A stretch of DNA of 64,000 nt from Scytonema sp. UIC 10036 (GTDB lineage Bacteria; Cyanobacteriota; Cyanobacteriia; Cyanobacteriales; Nostocaceae), in the NCBI RefSeq assembly GCF_009725235.1, contig NZ_WJFC01000028.1, forward strand, positions 1-64,000. The letters run 5' to 3'. This document shows, in pieces, positions 1-8,986 of the stretch. Every line of letters starts with the position of its first letter. Position 1 is the first letter of the stretch. A model generated the notes under the pieces. The model was not told where the DNA came from. It saw only the letters and a list, made by a program, of their open reading frames with translations, and searched no databases. Position numbers and translations under genes: made by a program.

Positions 1-817
1 GTCCCCTACTTCCCAAGGCGCAGGCTTGCGGACTTGTTCCCACACGGGGCTATAGACAGCTTCATACAATTCTCTTGCCATTTCTAACATTCCTGTATAC
101 CCAGCATAGGGGTGATGGCGTTCTTGGTTGATATGTAGGAAAGGAATTCGAGCTTTTAAGGCGGTGTACTGATTTCGTCCCCCTGCAATCAACATATCGG
201 CTTTAGTTTCTTTAATAATCCGCAAGAGTTCTTTGGGGCTTTCTTGTTCCAACATGATGCCATCTTTACCCAGCAACTTTTTGATGCGGGCTTTATCTTC
301 TTCTGTACTTTTCCTGGTACTAGTAGCAACAACTTCCATTCCCAAATCTTTAGCTGCAGAAATGATAGACCAACTCTTCACGCCTCCGGTGTAAAGAACG
401 ATACGCTTTCCTGTTAATTTCTCACGATAGGGAGCTACGGCTATATCAAGAGCAGCCGTTTCTTCTGCAATCAGCTTTTCAGTACGCTCTTGTAAATCAG
501 AGTCACCCAACTTTGCTGCAATATTCCGCAGACAGCGGTTCATATCTTCTACACCATAGAATGACTCTTCCGTGTAGGGAATACCATAGCGCTCTTCCAT
601 TTTTGTCGCCATATTTAGCAGCGCTTTGGAGCAAATCATCACATTGAGCTTAGCCCGGTGAGCGTAACAAATTTCTTGATAGCGAGCATCACCTGTAATT
701 TTTGATAAGACTCTAATACCTAATTTCTGAAAGAGTGGCAAAACACTCCACATTTCACCTGCAACATTATACTCGCCAATGAGATTAATATCATAAGGTG
801 TTGTATACTCAGGTTCA
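1..817 (-). CDS. nifE: NifE, C-terminal part (split gene, runs off the window)
   Basis: Encodes the downstream part of NifE, a subunit of the NifEN scaffold on which the iron-molybdenum cofactor is assembled. The minus-strand frame reads EPEYTTPYDINLIGEYN at the element border and continues to KARIPFLHINQERHHPYAGY and PAPWEVGD at base 1 with no stop, so the 3' end lies outside the window. The 5' part is at 30254-30810. Joining the two at AGGTTCA gives one frame with no shift (557 + 817 nt = 458 codons to the edge). As it stands this fragment has no start codon and should be silent until excision. The NifE assignment is from family recognition and operon position. Confidence 0.93.
811..817. 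repeat. Left crossover repeat of the nifE element (AGGTTCA)
   Basis: AGGTTCA is at 811-817 and again at 30247-30253 in the same orientation. It is the only shared string at the two borders that rejoins nifE in frame (codons for G-T-R-E-P then E-Y-T-T-P). A longer shared string (AAGGTGTTGT) would shift the frame. Confidence 0.85.
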
Positions 818-1093
818 GCGCAACGCTTATTACAACAACTGTAAAATGCGATCGCAGTGCGTTTTCAGCAATGAAAATACTTCATTATTCCCTCTACTAT
901 TCTTAAGAGTTTTTGCACAAAGCAATTTAAAGTTTTTAATTAAAGTTAAGCAATATCACGGAGGGAGCCTTTAGGATGTAGATGTTAGATTTATCAGCGT
1001 GTGAATTACCCAATCATTTGGCTTCTAGACCGCATTCCATACACAAACGCTTTAGGCATAGTAAATTTAAAAACTGACTTTTGAGGGAGTTCT

Positions 1094-2230
1094 ATGACGT
1101 TCAAAATTCTTAGCTTAGATGGGGGCGGTATCCGTGGAGTTTTATCGGCAACAATTTTAAAGGAGATAGAGAGAATACTCAGCGAAAAGAAGGGGCAGAA
1201 ATTACATGAATATTTCGACTTGATTGCTGGGACATCCACAGGATCGATTCTGGCTGCGGGGATTGCTTGTCAGAAGAAGGCTGATGATTTGATTAAACTT
1301 TATATTGACGAGGGAAAAAATATTTTCCTGGATGATATCCGTTGGCAGCGAAAATGGCGTTGGTGGACGCAAGCTATAGGAAGTGATGTGTTATATCCGC
1401 ACGAGCGCGGAGAGCAGGGGTTAGCTCGGGTCTTGAAAAGAAACTTAATTCATCAAAAATTGGGTAAATCTCCGACAATTGCAGAGATTAAGCAACCAAA
1501 TCTCTTGATCCTTGCTTATGACGTTTTATCCCGAAACACAACGTGGTTTGCGAATGATGACCCAGAAGAATGGTACTACAAAAATAATATTGAACTCTGG
1601 AAAATATGCACCGCTTCGGCTTCAGCGCCAACGTTTTTTCCTCCTTACGAACTCCCCTACAACTCTCACCAATCTCTTCCCCACATAGATGGTGGGGTAT
1701 CAGCTAATAACCCAGAGTTGGCCGCGATCGCCCATGCTTTATCTATGCAAAGAAGTGACCAATGCAAAACCAAGATAGATGAAATTGCCGTTCTCTCCAT
1801 TGGAACTGGTCGAACAACTCGTCCTTATACATATTGCGAAATCAAAAACTGGGGACTTCTGAATTGGGTAACGAATATACCACATATTTTCCTAGACCCT
1901 TCTGCGGAAAATTCAGCGTATATTACTAAGCGTATGTTTCTAAACTGGGGTTGTCAAAATTATCTGCGTTTGAATTTCGAGCTAAACGAGAAGTTTGAGG
2001 AAACAAGAGAAACAGGTAGACTGCGGACATTGCTAAAACAAACCTATAACAAATACATATTCACAAAGGATGGCGATAAGATATACCTCGAAGAAGACAT
2101 TGACGATCCCACTATTTGTGAAGACCTGAAAGCGGCAGCTCAAGGCTATATCAAAACAGGAAAAGTCTCCTATCAGGGAAAAAATGCTCCTGTTCGAACT
2201 GCAATTCAACAGTTTATCGAATCTCATTGA
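1094..2230 (+). CDS. Patatin-like phospholipase
   Basis: A 378-aa patatin-family acyl hydrolase. The oxyanion-hole motif DGGGIRG is at residues 9-15, the nucleophile motif GTSTG near residue 46, and the dyad aspartate in HIDGGVSANNPELAAIA near residue 200. Together these form a complete Ser-Asp catalytic set. No signal peptide or membrane segment is seen, so it is probably cytosolic and acts on membrane lipids. A purine-rich stretch (gaggga) lies just upstream of the ATG. It is the first gene inside the left end of the nifE element and stands alone. Patatins of this type occur in lipid turnover and as membrane-degrading effectors of anti-phage systems, but no signalling cyclase is seen next to it, so the role is open. 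Confidence 0.88.
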   Translation: MTFKILSLDGGGIRGVLSATILKEIERILSEKKGQKLHEYFDLIAGTSTGSILAAGIACQKKADDLIKLYIDEGKNIFLDDIRWQRKWRWWTQAIGSDVLYPHERGEQGLARVLKRNLIHQKLGKSPTIAEIKQPNLLILAYDVLSRNTTWFANDDPEEWYYKNNIELWKICTASASAPTFFPPYELPYNSHQSLPHIDGGVSANNPELAAIAHALSMQRSDQCKTKIDEIAVLSIGTGRTTRPYTYCEIKNWGLLNWVTNIPHIFLDPSAENSAYITKRMFLNWGCQNYLRLNFELNEKFEETRETGRLRTLLKQTYNKYIFTKDGDKIYLEEDIDDPTICEDLKAAAQGYIKTGKVSYQGKNAPVRTAIQQFIESH

Positions 2231-2623
2231 AGAAGGTAGCTACGTAATTATCCCTCTTCTGTCACTTAGGCTAGAGCGATCGCAATTCAGCCACTGAATC
2301 AAAGAACTGTACGCTAAGCGAGCAATTACAACACTCATCCGTATTGCTCGCATAAAAGAAAGCCTGCAAATGCTTTCACATCCACGCTCCTCAGTATAAG
2401 ATTTTTGTCAATACAGTTTTTTGCAACTGACTCGGCGCGATAAGGCATTTGATCGTGCAAGAAAAGACAACGACGAACTTTTACTTTCAACTTTCAGTAA
2501 ACCAAAAAGTTTTTCTCACAGGTAATCGCTAACAAAGCCCTACGTGTGGTCAAGTGTTTTCAACTACATTTCATATAATAAAAACTTATAAAAGTTTGAG
2601 ATGTCTAAACTCCAGCTTTGTAG
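2231..2623. other. Non-coding stretch
   Basis: About 390 bases with no convincing reading frame. It separates the patatin gene from a decayed haemagglutinin tail. I see no hairpin or RNA gene. Confidence 0.5.
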
Positions 2624-3151
2624 ATGGCAACTTCTGCCGTCCCGGAAGAAAATAGTGACATCATTGCCAATACTTTTCAAGGCAAGGGTGGCAACATCCA
2701 AATCAATTCTCAAGGTATCTTTGGACTCGAATCGCGATACGGCTTCAGCCGTTAAGCCTCCGGCCGATCGCAACAAACTGAGAAAAGTGATATTACAGCG
2801 AGTTCTGAACTAGGTATTGCAGGTACGATCGCTCTCATTACACCTGACAACAGCACTCTTCAAAACAGTCTGAGCGAGTTGTCGCAAAATCCCATTGACA
2901 CTAATGCCCTCATTGCCAATAGCTGCATTGCCCGCATTGCTTCCTCTGAAGGCACATTCACAATTACGGGTTCTGGTGGCTTGCCTTACAAACCTGGGGA
3001 TCTATCCATCTCATCTTATCCCACAGGAGATGTACGGGTTGTAATACCTACCACCTCAACTTCTTGGAAAAAAGGCGATCCCATTGTCGAGCCGACAGGA
3101 GTGTATCGATTGGGTAACGGGAAATTAGTCATGAGTCGAGAGTGTCTTTAA
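2624..3151 (+). pseudogene. C-terminal remnant of a haemagglutinin-like (TPS) exoprotein
   Basis: The frame reads EENSDIIANTFQGKGGN, then GIFGLESRY, and later SDITASSELGIAGTI and LIANSCIARI. These are typical of the C-terminus of cyanobacterial filamentous-haemagglutinin-domain proteins, as in the two intact genes at 15629 and 18960. An in-frame TAA at 2753-2755 interrupts it. It lies in a stretch resembling a cyanobacterial dispersed repeat (cggcttcagccgttaagcc) that appears to have been inserted without shifting the frame. The N-terminal secretion domain is missing. It is a fragment of a third or fourth family member. Confidence 0.72.
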
Positions 3152-3193
3152 ACATATGTGCGGTAAAAGTATGCGATCGCTTATGTAGGCGCG

Positions 3194-3716
3194 TTAGAAT
3201 GAGCATAGTGTACATTCTGTTAGTAGATTTTGAGGACCTTCGGGGCTTGAATTGTTATAGATTGAAGCATTATCGGCTAGTTGCAATGCTATTGGTAGAT
3301 TTTCTAGACGGCGTTCTTACCTGCGTTTGATATCTTCAATTGGAACGTTATGTCCTCCTTCTAATACTCTTTGAGCTATGCGATCGATGTTAACTTCTAA
3401 GTTATCAATACCGATATAGACGAGGTTTACAACCCATCCTTTTTGTTTTGCTTCCCTCATCATTTTCAAGTATGTATTACCTGAAAGCGTAGTTTTAATG
3501 GCAAAACTTTGGTTGTTCTCTAGATAATTGCGAGCTAGTTTGATAGCTTGTTTAGCAGCAGCCACTGATGCTAATTCTGGTGCGTCAGGTCTGATTTTTC
3601 TAGCTTCCTCATCTGGAGCGATAGATGGTACATTCAAAAACTCTCTTGTGTTACGGGTAAATGTACTTTTTCCAGAGCCATTAGGTCTTGCGATTATCGT
3701 TAATGTTGGTTTTATC
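3194..3716 (-). pseudogene. Zeta-toxin-like ATPase/kinase, decayed
   Basis: The frame carries a P-loop (RPNGSGKSTFTRNTREF) followed by IAPDEEARKIRP, SGNTYLKMMREAKQKGW and YIGIDNLEVNIDRIAQRV, the layout of the COG4185/zeta-toxin family (about 190 aa). It is broken by a TAA after EDIKRR, and the same frame then continues ERRLENLPIALQLADNASIY to a stop at 3194-3196. This suggests a single nonsense change of an expected tyrosine codon. No start codon is found upstream of the P-loop; the sequence there is a purine-rich repeat. No antitoxin partner is visible, so it is most likely dead. Confidence 0.75.
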
Positions 3717-3935
3717 TGGGAAAGGCAGAGGGCAGAGGTCAGAAGGGAAAGCGAACGCCCACAAAATACCCTATAATATTATTTGGTATAACATTAACTA
3801 AAATCCACGCCACAAAAAGACTTCGCTGATTGTATTGCTTGCGGTGATGGCGTGAGGTGTAGTGTCAGGTGCAATCGTCAACTTCTGTAAGCAAAGCATG
3901 ACTATTTTATGTCTCTAACTATATAGATAAAAGAA

Positions 3936-4682
3936 ATGAGTAAATACTATATCACTATCTTTTCCATAGCTTCGATTATCACAGGAACTATATTTTTAAC
4001 TAGTCAAGCATTACTGAGTACAAGTAACAAGATTGCACAAGAGGCTAAAAATCCCTCAAACTTAGATAAAACAACAAATTTATCCCCAAAAAAACTACAA
4101 GAATCAGCCAATTCATTAGCTCAAAAAAATCAGTGGCAACAACAATTAGCAACATTACAACAAGACTTAAAAAAATATCAACAAAATGGTGATATTGTTC
4201 AAGAAATAAAAACACTAAATCTTCTCGTTATTACTTATACTGAATTAAGTGAATACCCAAAAGCACTCGAATATTTACAATTAGCCCAAACAAAACTCAA
4301 GCAGTCAAATTTGTCGGCAGAGCAAAAATCTTTCATCGAACCCGAACTACTAATTGCTCTGGGAACTATTTATGCCGATCGGGGGAATTATACTCAAGTT
4401 TTAGAAATTACCAGAAAAATAGGCGAAATACAAAAGATTCGCATAGGCTCGCTTGGCTCTGGAATTGGTAATGTAGAGCGTAAACCTGAGAAAAACCAAG
4501 TGCAACCAGATGTAAAAAAAGATGCTTACAGTCTTTATCTCATTGCTACCACACAACAAAAACGTGGCAAAAATCGTGAAGCATTACGCACAGCCGAAGA
4601 AGCTTTAAAAATGCTGAGAACAGTGCAAGATAAAGAGGGAGAAAAAGAACTGATTAGATTTATTAATACCTTGCGCTTTTGA
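3936..4682 (+). CDS. Exported TPR-like protein, unknown function
   Basis: A 248-aa protein starting with a hydrophobic segment (ITIFSIASIITGTIFLTSQA) that should act as a signal peptide or membrane anchor. The rest is helical, with two or three tetratricopeptide-like repeats: NLLVITYTELSEYPKALEYL near residue 100, ALGTIYADRGNYTQVLEI near 150, and SLYLIATTQQKRGKNREALR near 210. TPR proteins mediate protein-protein contacts, and no enzymatic motif is seen. The TPR-CHAT and haemagglutinin genes nearby also encode exported repeat proteins, but this gene is not in an evident operon with them. No family name can be given with confidence. Confidence 0.7.
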   Translation: MSKYYITIFSIASIITGTIFLTSQALLSTSNKIAQEAKNPSNLDKTTNLSPKKLQESANSLAQKNQWQQQLATLQQDLKKYQQNGDIVQEIKTLNLLVITYTELSEYPKALEYLQLAQTKLKQSNLSAEQKSFIEPELLIALGTIYADRGNYTQVLEITRKIGEIQKIRIGSLGSGIGNVERKPEKNQVQPDVKKDAYSLYLIATTQQKRGKNREALRTAEEALKMLRTVQDKEGEKELIRFINTLRF

Positions 4683-5135
4683 GCTATAGAAAAAATCCAG
4701 AATTCGTATTCTTTAGAGTGGATACATTCATTGACCGCAGCATCTTGGGGCATAATATTCGTAGTTTGTAATTGCAAACTACAGTAATATTACCATGATT
4801 TAGCCCTAACTATTGACTGAATCAGTTATCAATTCCTTCGACTAGCGCATATTGAAAATTTATGTAATGCATTGCTGTTCAAACTTGAAATACTGAGTTG
4901 ACAGGGTCGAGAGGAACATTATTGTTCCACCTCTTTCATTGAATTTTTAAATAGAAAACTCTATAACCTTTTAATCTTCTTTATTCTGGCGCTTCATCTT
5001 GAAAAAGCTTAGGCGATCGCCTAGCATTGAGATCGCTAATTTTGGGTGTATTTGCAGATTGTTAGCAATCAAACGACTTCTCAAGTAGAAGAGTAACAGC
5101 CAACAAATAACTAGTAGTATCCCCTTGCTGTACGT
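4683..5135. other. Non-coding stretch
   Basis: About 450 bases, AT-rich, with a HIP1-like octamer near 5010. No gene or clear structure is seen. It probably holds the promoter of the membrane protein gene at 5136. Confidence 0.45.
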
Positions 5136-6911
5136 ATGTCAATAACACGCCTGCAAATTTTTTTAACTACCAAAAGGTATAAATCTCAGATCGTATTTTG
5201 GTTCAGTTTAAGTCTGACTTTTGCAATTATTTATAGTCTTTTAGAGCTAAAGCAGGCATTCAGTAGTGCTTACGTAGTACAAGACGATGCGCGGGTGTAT
5301 GTATCTTGGATGCAAAGATTTTTAGAGCCAGACTTACTGCCAAATGATTTGCTTGGCGACTATTTTCAATCAGTAACACCATTTGGATATGCTGCTCTCT
5401 ATCGACTCATAGCATCTGTGGGGATCGATCCACTTTTCTCAAGCAAAATCCTGCCAGTTTTGTTGCTTTTGCTGACAACAAGCTACTGTTTTGCCGTCTG
5501 TATGCAGATATTGCCAGTTCCAGCCGTAGGATTCATGACTACGTTGCTGTTCAGTCAAAATCTGGTAATGAGAGATGATTTGGTCTCTGCTACGCCTAGA
5601 TCTTTTATTTATTTGCTGTTTCTAGCGTTTGTATACTATTTGCTGCGAGGCAATTCACTTCTATGTCTGGGCGCGATCGCACTTTCTGGATTGTTTTACC
5701 CACCGTTGTTGTTTATTTTATCTGGAATCTTAATCTTAAGGGTATGGCATTGGCAAGACAAGCTCCCCCGTTTATCCCAGAATCGCCAAGATTATGTATT
5801 TAGCATGACTGGGCTAGGACTTGCCTTAATTATGATGCTACCTTATGCCTTGAGTTCTACTGAGTATGGCTCTGTAGTTACACCGAATGCAGTTGAAGCA
5901 TTACCAGAATTTTCTGAAACAGGACGAATACCTTTTTTTGATGACAATCCCTTTCAGTTTTGGCTATTAGGACAGCACAGTGGTCTTCTGCCAAATATAT
6001 TAGAACACCCACTCTCCTCAATGGGTTTTTTATTACCAATACTGCTGCGCTATCCCAAACGCTTTCCTTTAGTTAAACGAGTGACCAGCAACGTCAGACT
6101 TTTACCAAAGATTGCATTGGTATCTTTGGGAATGTTTTTTGCTGCTCATTTCACGCTTTACAAACTCTTCGCCCCCGCCCGTTATACGCGATATACACTC
6201 AAGTTTGTTATCATTCTAGCTGCCGGAATAGCGATCGCAGCGATACTGGATGCTGTTTTTCGCACGAGCAAAAGGTCTACTCAATTTCCACCAAAACATC
6301 GACAGTTTTTAGCCTTCGGGTTAACAGTCTTATTAGGAACTACGCTTGTTTTTTATCCCCTGTTATTGTCACACTTTCCAAACAGCAATTACATCAGAGG
6401 TGAAGCACCAGTCGTATATGAGTTTTTTCGGAAACAACCGAAAGATATTCTCATTGCTGGGTTGTCACCTGAAACAGACAACCTGCCGACATTTTCTCAG
6501 CGAGCTATCTTGGTTGGTTGGGAATATGCAGTTCCTTACCATACCAGATACGATCGCCAAATTAGACAACGAGCTACCGATCTCATTCGCGCTCAATACA
6601 CTCAAAATTTAGCAGAAGTTCAAAATTTTATTCAGACGTATGGGGTAGATTTTTTCCTGTTAGATCGCACAGCATTTACACCTGAATACATCAACACTAA
6701 TCCTTGGCTGAAACAGTGGCGGCTCATAGCAAAAGATATTTTAGCTACACTAGAGCAGGAAAATGCCCCAGCTATAGTCAGCACACTAAAGCGTTGTTCT
6801 GTAGTAGAGACTGAGAGATTGATTGTACTTCAGGCAGAATGTGTGACAACTCAGAAGTCAACTACCTACACCAACACCTTCGGGTATGGTGTAGGCTTGC
6901 GGAAAATCTAG
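5136..6911 (+). CDS. Polytopic membrane protein, possibly GT-C-type
   Basis: A 591-aa protein with roughly ten hydrophobic segments spread over residues 20-420 and a soluble C-terminal part of about 170 aa. The first extracytoplasmic loop carries an acidic pair (VQDDARVYVSW, near residue 50). That arrangement is seen in GT-C glycosyltransferases and related uncharacterised cyanobacterial membrane proteins; it is a topology argument, not a family match. No signal or catalytic motif settles the function. The stop is directly followed by a decayed HNH gene. Confidence 0.72.
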   Translation: MSITRLQIFLTTKRYKSQIVFWFSLSLTFAIIYSLLELKQAFSSAYVVQDDARVYVSWMQRFLEPDLLPNDLLGDYFQSVTPFGYAALYRLIASVGIDPLFSSKILPVLLLLLTTSYCFAVCMQILPVPAVGFMTTLLFSQNLVMRDDLVSATPRSFIYLLFLAFVYYLLRGNSLLCLGAIALSGLFYPPLLFILSGILILRVWHWQDKLPRLSQNRQDYVFSMTGLGLALIMMLPYALSSTEYGSVVTPNAVEALPEFSETGRIPFFDDNPFQFWLLGQHSGLLPNILEHPLSSMGFLLPILLRYPKRFPLVKRVTSNVRLLPKIALVSLGMFFAAHFTLYKLFAPARYTRYTLKFVIILAAGIAIAAILDAVFRTSKRSTQFPPKHRQFLAFGLTVLLGTTLVFYPLLLSHFPNSNYIRGEAPVVYEFFRKQPKDILIAGLSPETDNLPTFSQRAILVGWEYAVPYHTRYDRQIRQRATDLIRAQYTQNLAEVQNFIQTYGVDFFLLDRTAFTPEYINTNPWLKQWRLIAKDILATLEQENAPAIVSTLKRCSVVETERLIVLQAECVTTQKSTTYTNTFGYGVGLRKI

Positions 6912-6931
6912 CTCGCTAGGCTTACGGCTGC

Positions 6932-7309
6932 TGTGAATATTGCTTAATATCAGATTTAGCCACTTTTGCGCCTCATGAGATTGACCATATCATAGCAGAA
7001 AAACACGGGGGCTTGACTGAAGCCGAAAACTTAGCCCTTTCCTGCACCTTATGCAACAAGCACAAAGGAAGTGACCTCACATCCATCGATCCAGAAACAG
7101 GAGAGATTGTGCCACTGTAGCATCCTCGTCAAGATTTGTGGCGTGAGCATTTTGGATTCAAAGGTGCTGAAATTGTCCCCTTAACAGCCAAGGGTCGCGT
7201 CACAATTCGACTATTGCAGTTGAATCGTCGTGACCGAGTTGAGGAGCGTCAATTTTTGCTACAGGCTGAAATGTATACTGCAAACAAAAACTCTCAAAAT
7301 TCCTTGTAG
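6932..7309 (+). pseudogene. HNH endonuclease, truncated and interrupted
   Basis: The frame begins CEYC, continues [20 protein letters not shown] and [14 protein letters not shown], and then HPRQDLWREHFGF. This is the standard HNH core with its two CxxC pairs, in the order found in cyanobacterial HNH proteins. An in-frame TAG at 7118-7120 cuts it and the frame resumes to a stop at 7307-7309. The start and first residues are missing, replaced by sequence next to the preceding gene's end. It is a remnant. Confidence 0.8.
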
Positions 7310-7524
7310 TGCGGGCGTCCTCACCCGCCACAAACACAGGACGGGGGACACTCTACAGTCGTCTCAAGGGGGAGAACCTCGGTACGGCGCTGCTCCTATA
7401 CCACAAGATGAACAATCCATTTCTTGGAAATCCCCAATATCTTTTCTTGCCTACTTTTCAAGAAAATTGGTAAAGATTATTGTAGTTAGTAAGTATATTT
7501 ATTTGTAGTAAGCTAAGAAGTATC

Positions 7525-8442
7525 ATGAAACAAATTTTTTGCTTCAAGTATCTTTTTACTGTTTTGCTGCTTTCCTCTCTAGTATCCGCTACCTACTCCA
7601 AGGTTTTAGCATTAACAATAGGTAAAATTGACAATTCTGTCTATTTAGTGGCTCAAACCGAGTCTAGTTACGATCGATATATGCAGTTGGGCTATGCTGA
7701 AGCTCAAAAGAGAAACTATCGAAAAGCTTTATCTTTCTTTCAACAAGCGCTACAGGCACGTTCTGGAGATAGGTATGCCACTAGGGCAATTAGAAATGTT
7801 CAAGGTTACATTGACTTCAATCGCCTTCCTCGTCTTGCCTTCAATGTTGGTAATCCTTCCAGAAGAAGAGCAGCAGCAACACGGGGAGGTTGTTTGAAGG
7901 AGGAACAGTCCCCTATTCCCCTCATACCATCAGATCGGGAAACTTTGCTAACGACAGCAGAGTATCCTTCCCTATTTTTCTATGTTCCTCAAATACAGCA
8001 AGCAAAGGGGCTGGAACTTGTTATACGGGACGATAGCAAGTTTGAAACTTTACAAAAAGTTTCTTTAAATCCCAGTGGAAAAGCTGGTATTGTTAGGGTT
8101 AATCTTACGTCCAAAACAGGGAAACCTCTCGAACCTAACAAACAGTATACTTGGGGTTTTTCAGTGATTTGTGATTTCCAAAACCGAGACAATGATTTAT
8201 CTTTACAAGGCTCTGTGAAACGAGTCTTGCCTGATGAAAATTTAACTGTTGACTTGAAAACAGCAGCACCACAAGAGCGTATAGAAATCTATGTTGAGAA
8301 CAAATATTGGGAAGACGCTCTGAGAACTTTGGCCGATTTACGCCTCCAGAATTCTAACTATACAGAAGTTAAGAAATACTGGGAAGAGTTGTTGCAATCA
8401 GTGAACCTCGAACAAGTGGTTATCAACGCATCTGTGCTGTAA
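7525..8442 (+). CDS. DUF928 family exported protein
   Basis: A 305-aa protein with an N-terminal signal-like segment (YLFTVLLLSSLVSATYS), a single TPR-like helix pair (AEAQKRNYRKALSFFQQAL), and a DUF928 region starting at ATRGGCLKEE and running through PSLFFYVP, LELVIRDD and YTWGFSVICD. DUF928 proteins are usually encoded near CHAT-domain and haemagglutinin-like genes in cyanobacteria, and that is the context here. The biochemical role is unknown. It is probably periplasmic. Length is normal for the family. Confidence 0.85.
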   Translation: MKQIFCFKYLFTVLLLSSLVSATYSKVLALTIGKIDNSVYLVAQTESSYDRYMQLGYAEAQKRNYRKALSFFQQALQARSGDRYATRAIRNVQGYIDFNRLPRLAFNVGNPSRRRAAATRGGCLKEEQSPIPLIPSDRETLLTTAEYPSLFFYVPQIQQAKGLELVIRDDSKFETLQKVSLNPSGKAGIVRVNLTSKTGKPLEPNKQYTWGFSVICDFQNRDNDLSLQGSVKRVLPDENLTVDLKTAAPQERIEIYVENKYWEDALRTLADLRLQNSNYTEVKKYWEELLQSVNLEQVVINASVL

Positions 8443-8540
8443 TCAGATGATTGTTTCATAGTTGATACAGGGACACGGCATTTTTATTGCAACGTCTCTA
8501 CAGCTATTAAAAAATATCTTTAACAGTCTCTTTAACAAAT

Positions 8541-8798
8541 AATGCTCAGCTACAAGCCCTAACTTGTGGCAAAGGAGATGCAAGAACTGTGGAACTTCGG
8601 ACAAATGGTGGCACTGTCTCTTTGGACAACAGCAAGATTTTCAGTCACGTATCTAGGGGTGAAGGTAAAGCTGGCGATATCTCATATCTTGCACCTCACC
8701 GTACAAACACAGATAACGTCAAAAGATGCGCGAAAAAGCTACCTTATTTTTCTTGGCTTTTATTGATAAATAAAGGATTTTGCTTTAATACTGAGTAA
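8541..8798 (+). pseudogene. Haemagglutinin-repeat remnant
   Basis: Reads GDARTVELRTNGGTVSLDN then SHVSRGEGKAGDISY, resembling the repeated beta-helix units (GxAGxIxI type) of the large exoproteins downstream. Similarity fades after about 8690. It lies directly before the secretion transporter, where an intact exoprotein partner gene might once have been. Assignment rests on repeat style only. Confidence 0.45.
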
Positions 8799-8986
8799 CA
8801 AAATAACATCAATTTTTCTTGGGACAAGATGTGAGATATCGGAAATGAGCGAACCGACAGTTGGGTGAATTTTACGTTTAATTTAGTTGTTCTACTTATC
8901 GCGTACCAAAGCGTGTTAAATAACACGTATTGAAATATATTCCACTGACCTCAAACCGAATTATCATCAATCGAAATCGTTTAAAA

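Noticed and set aside
3142..3330. 62-codon plus-strand frame
   Set aside because: It is antisense to the zeta-toxin remnant, whose protein similarity is clear.
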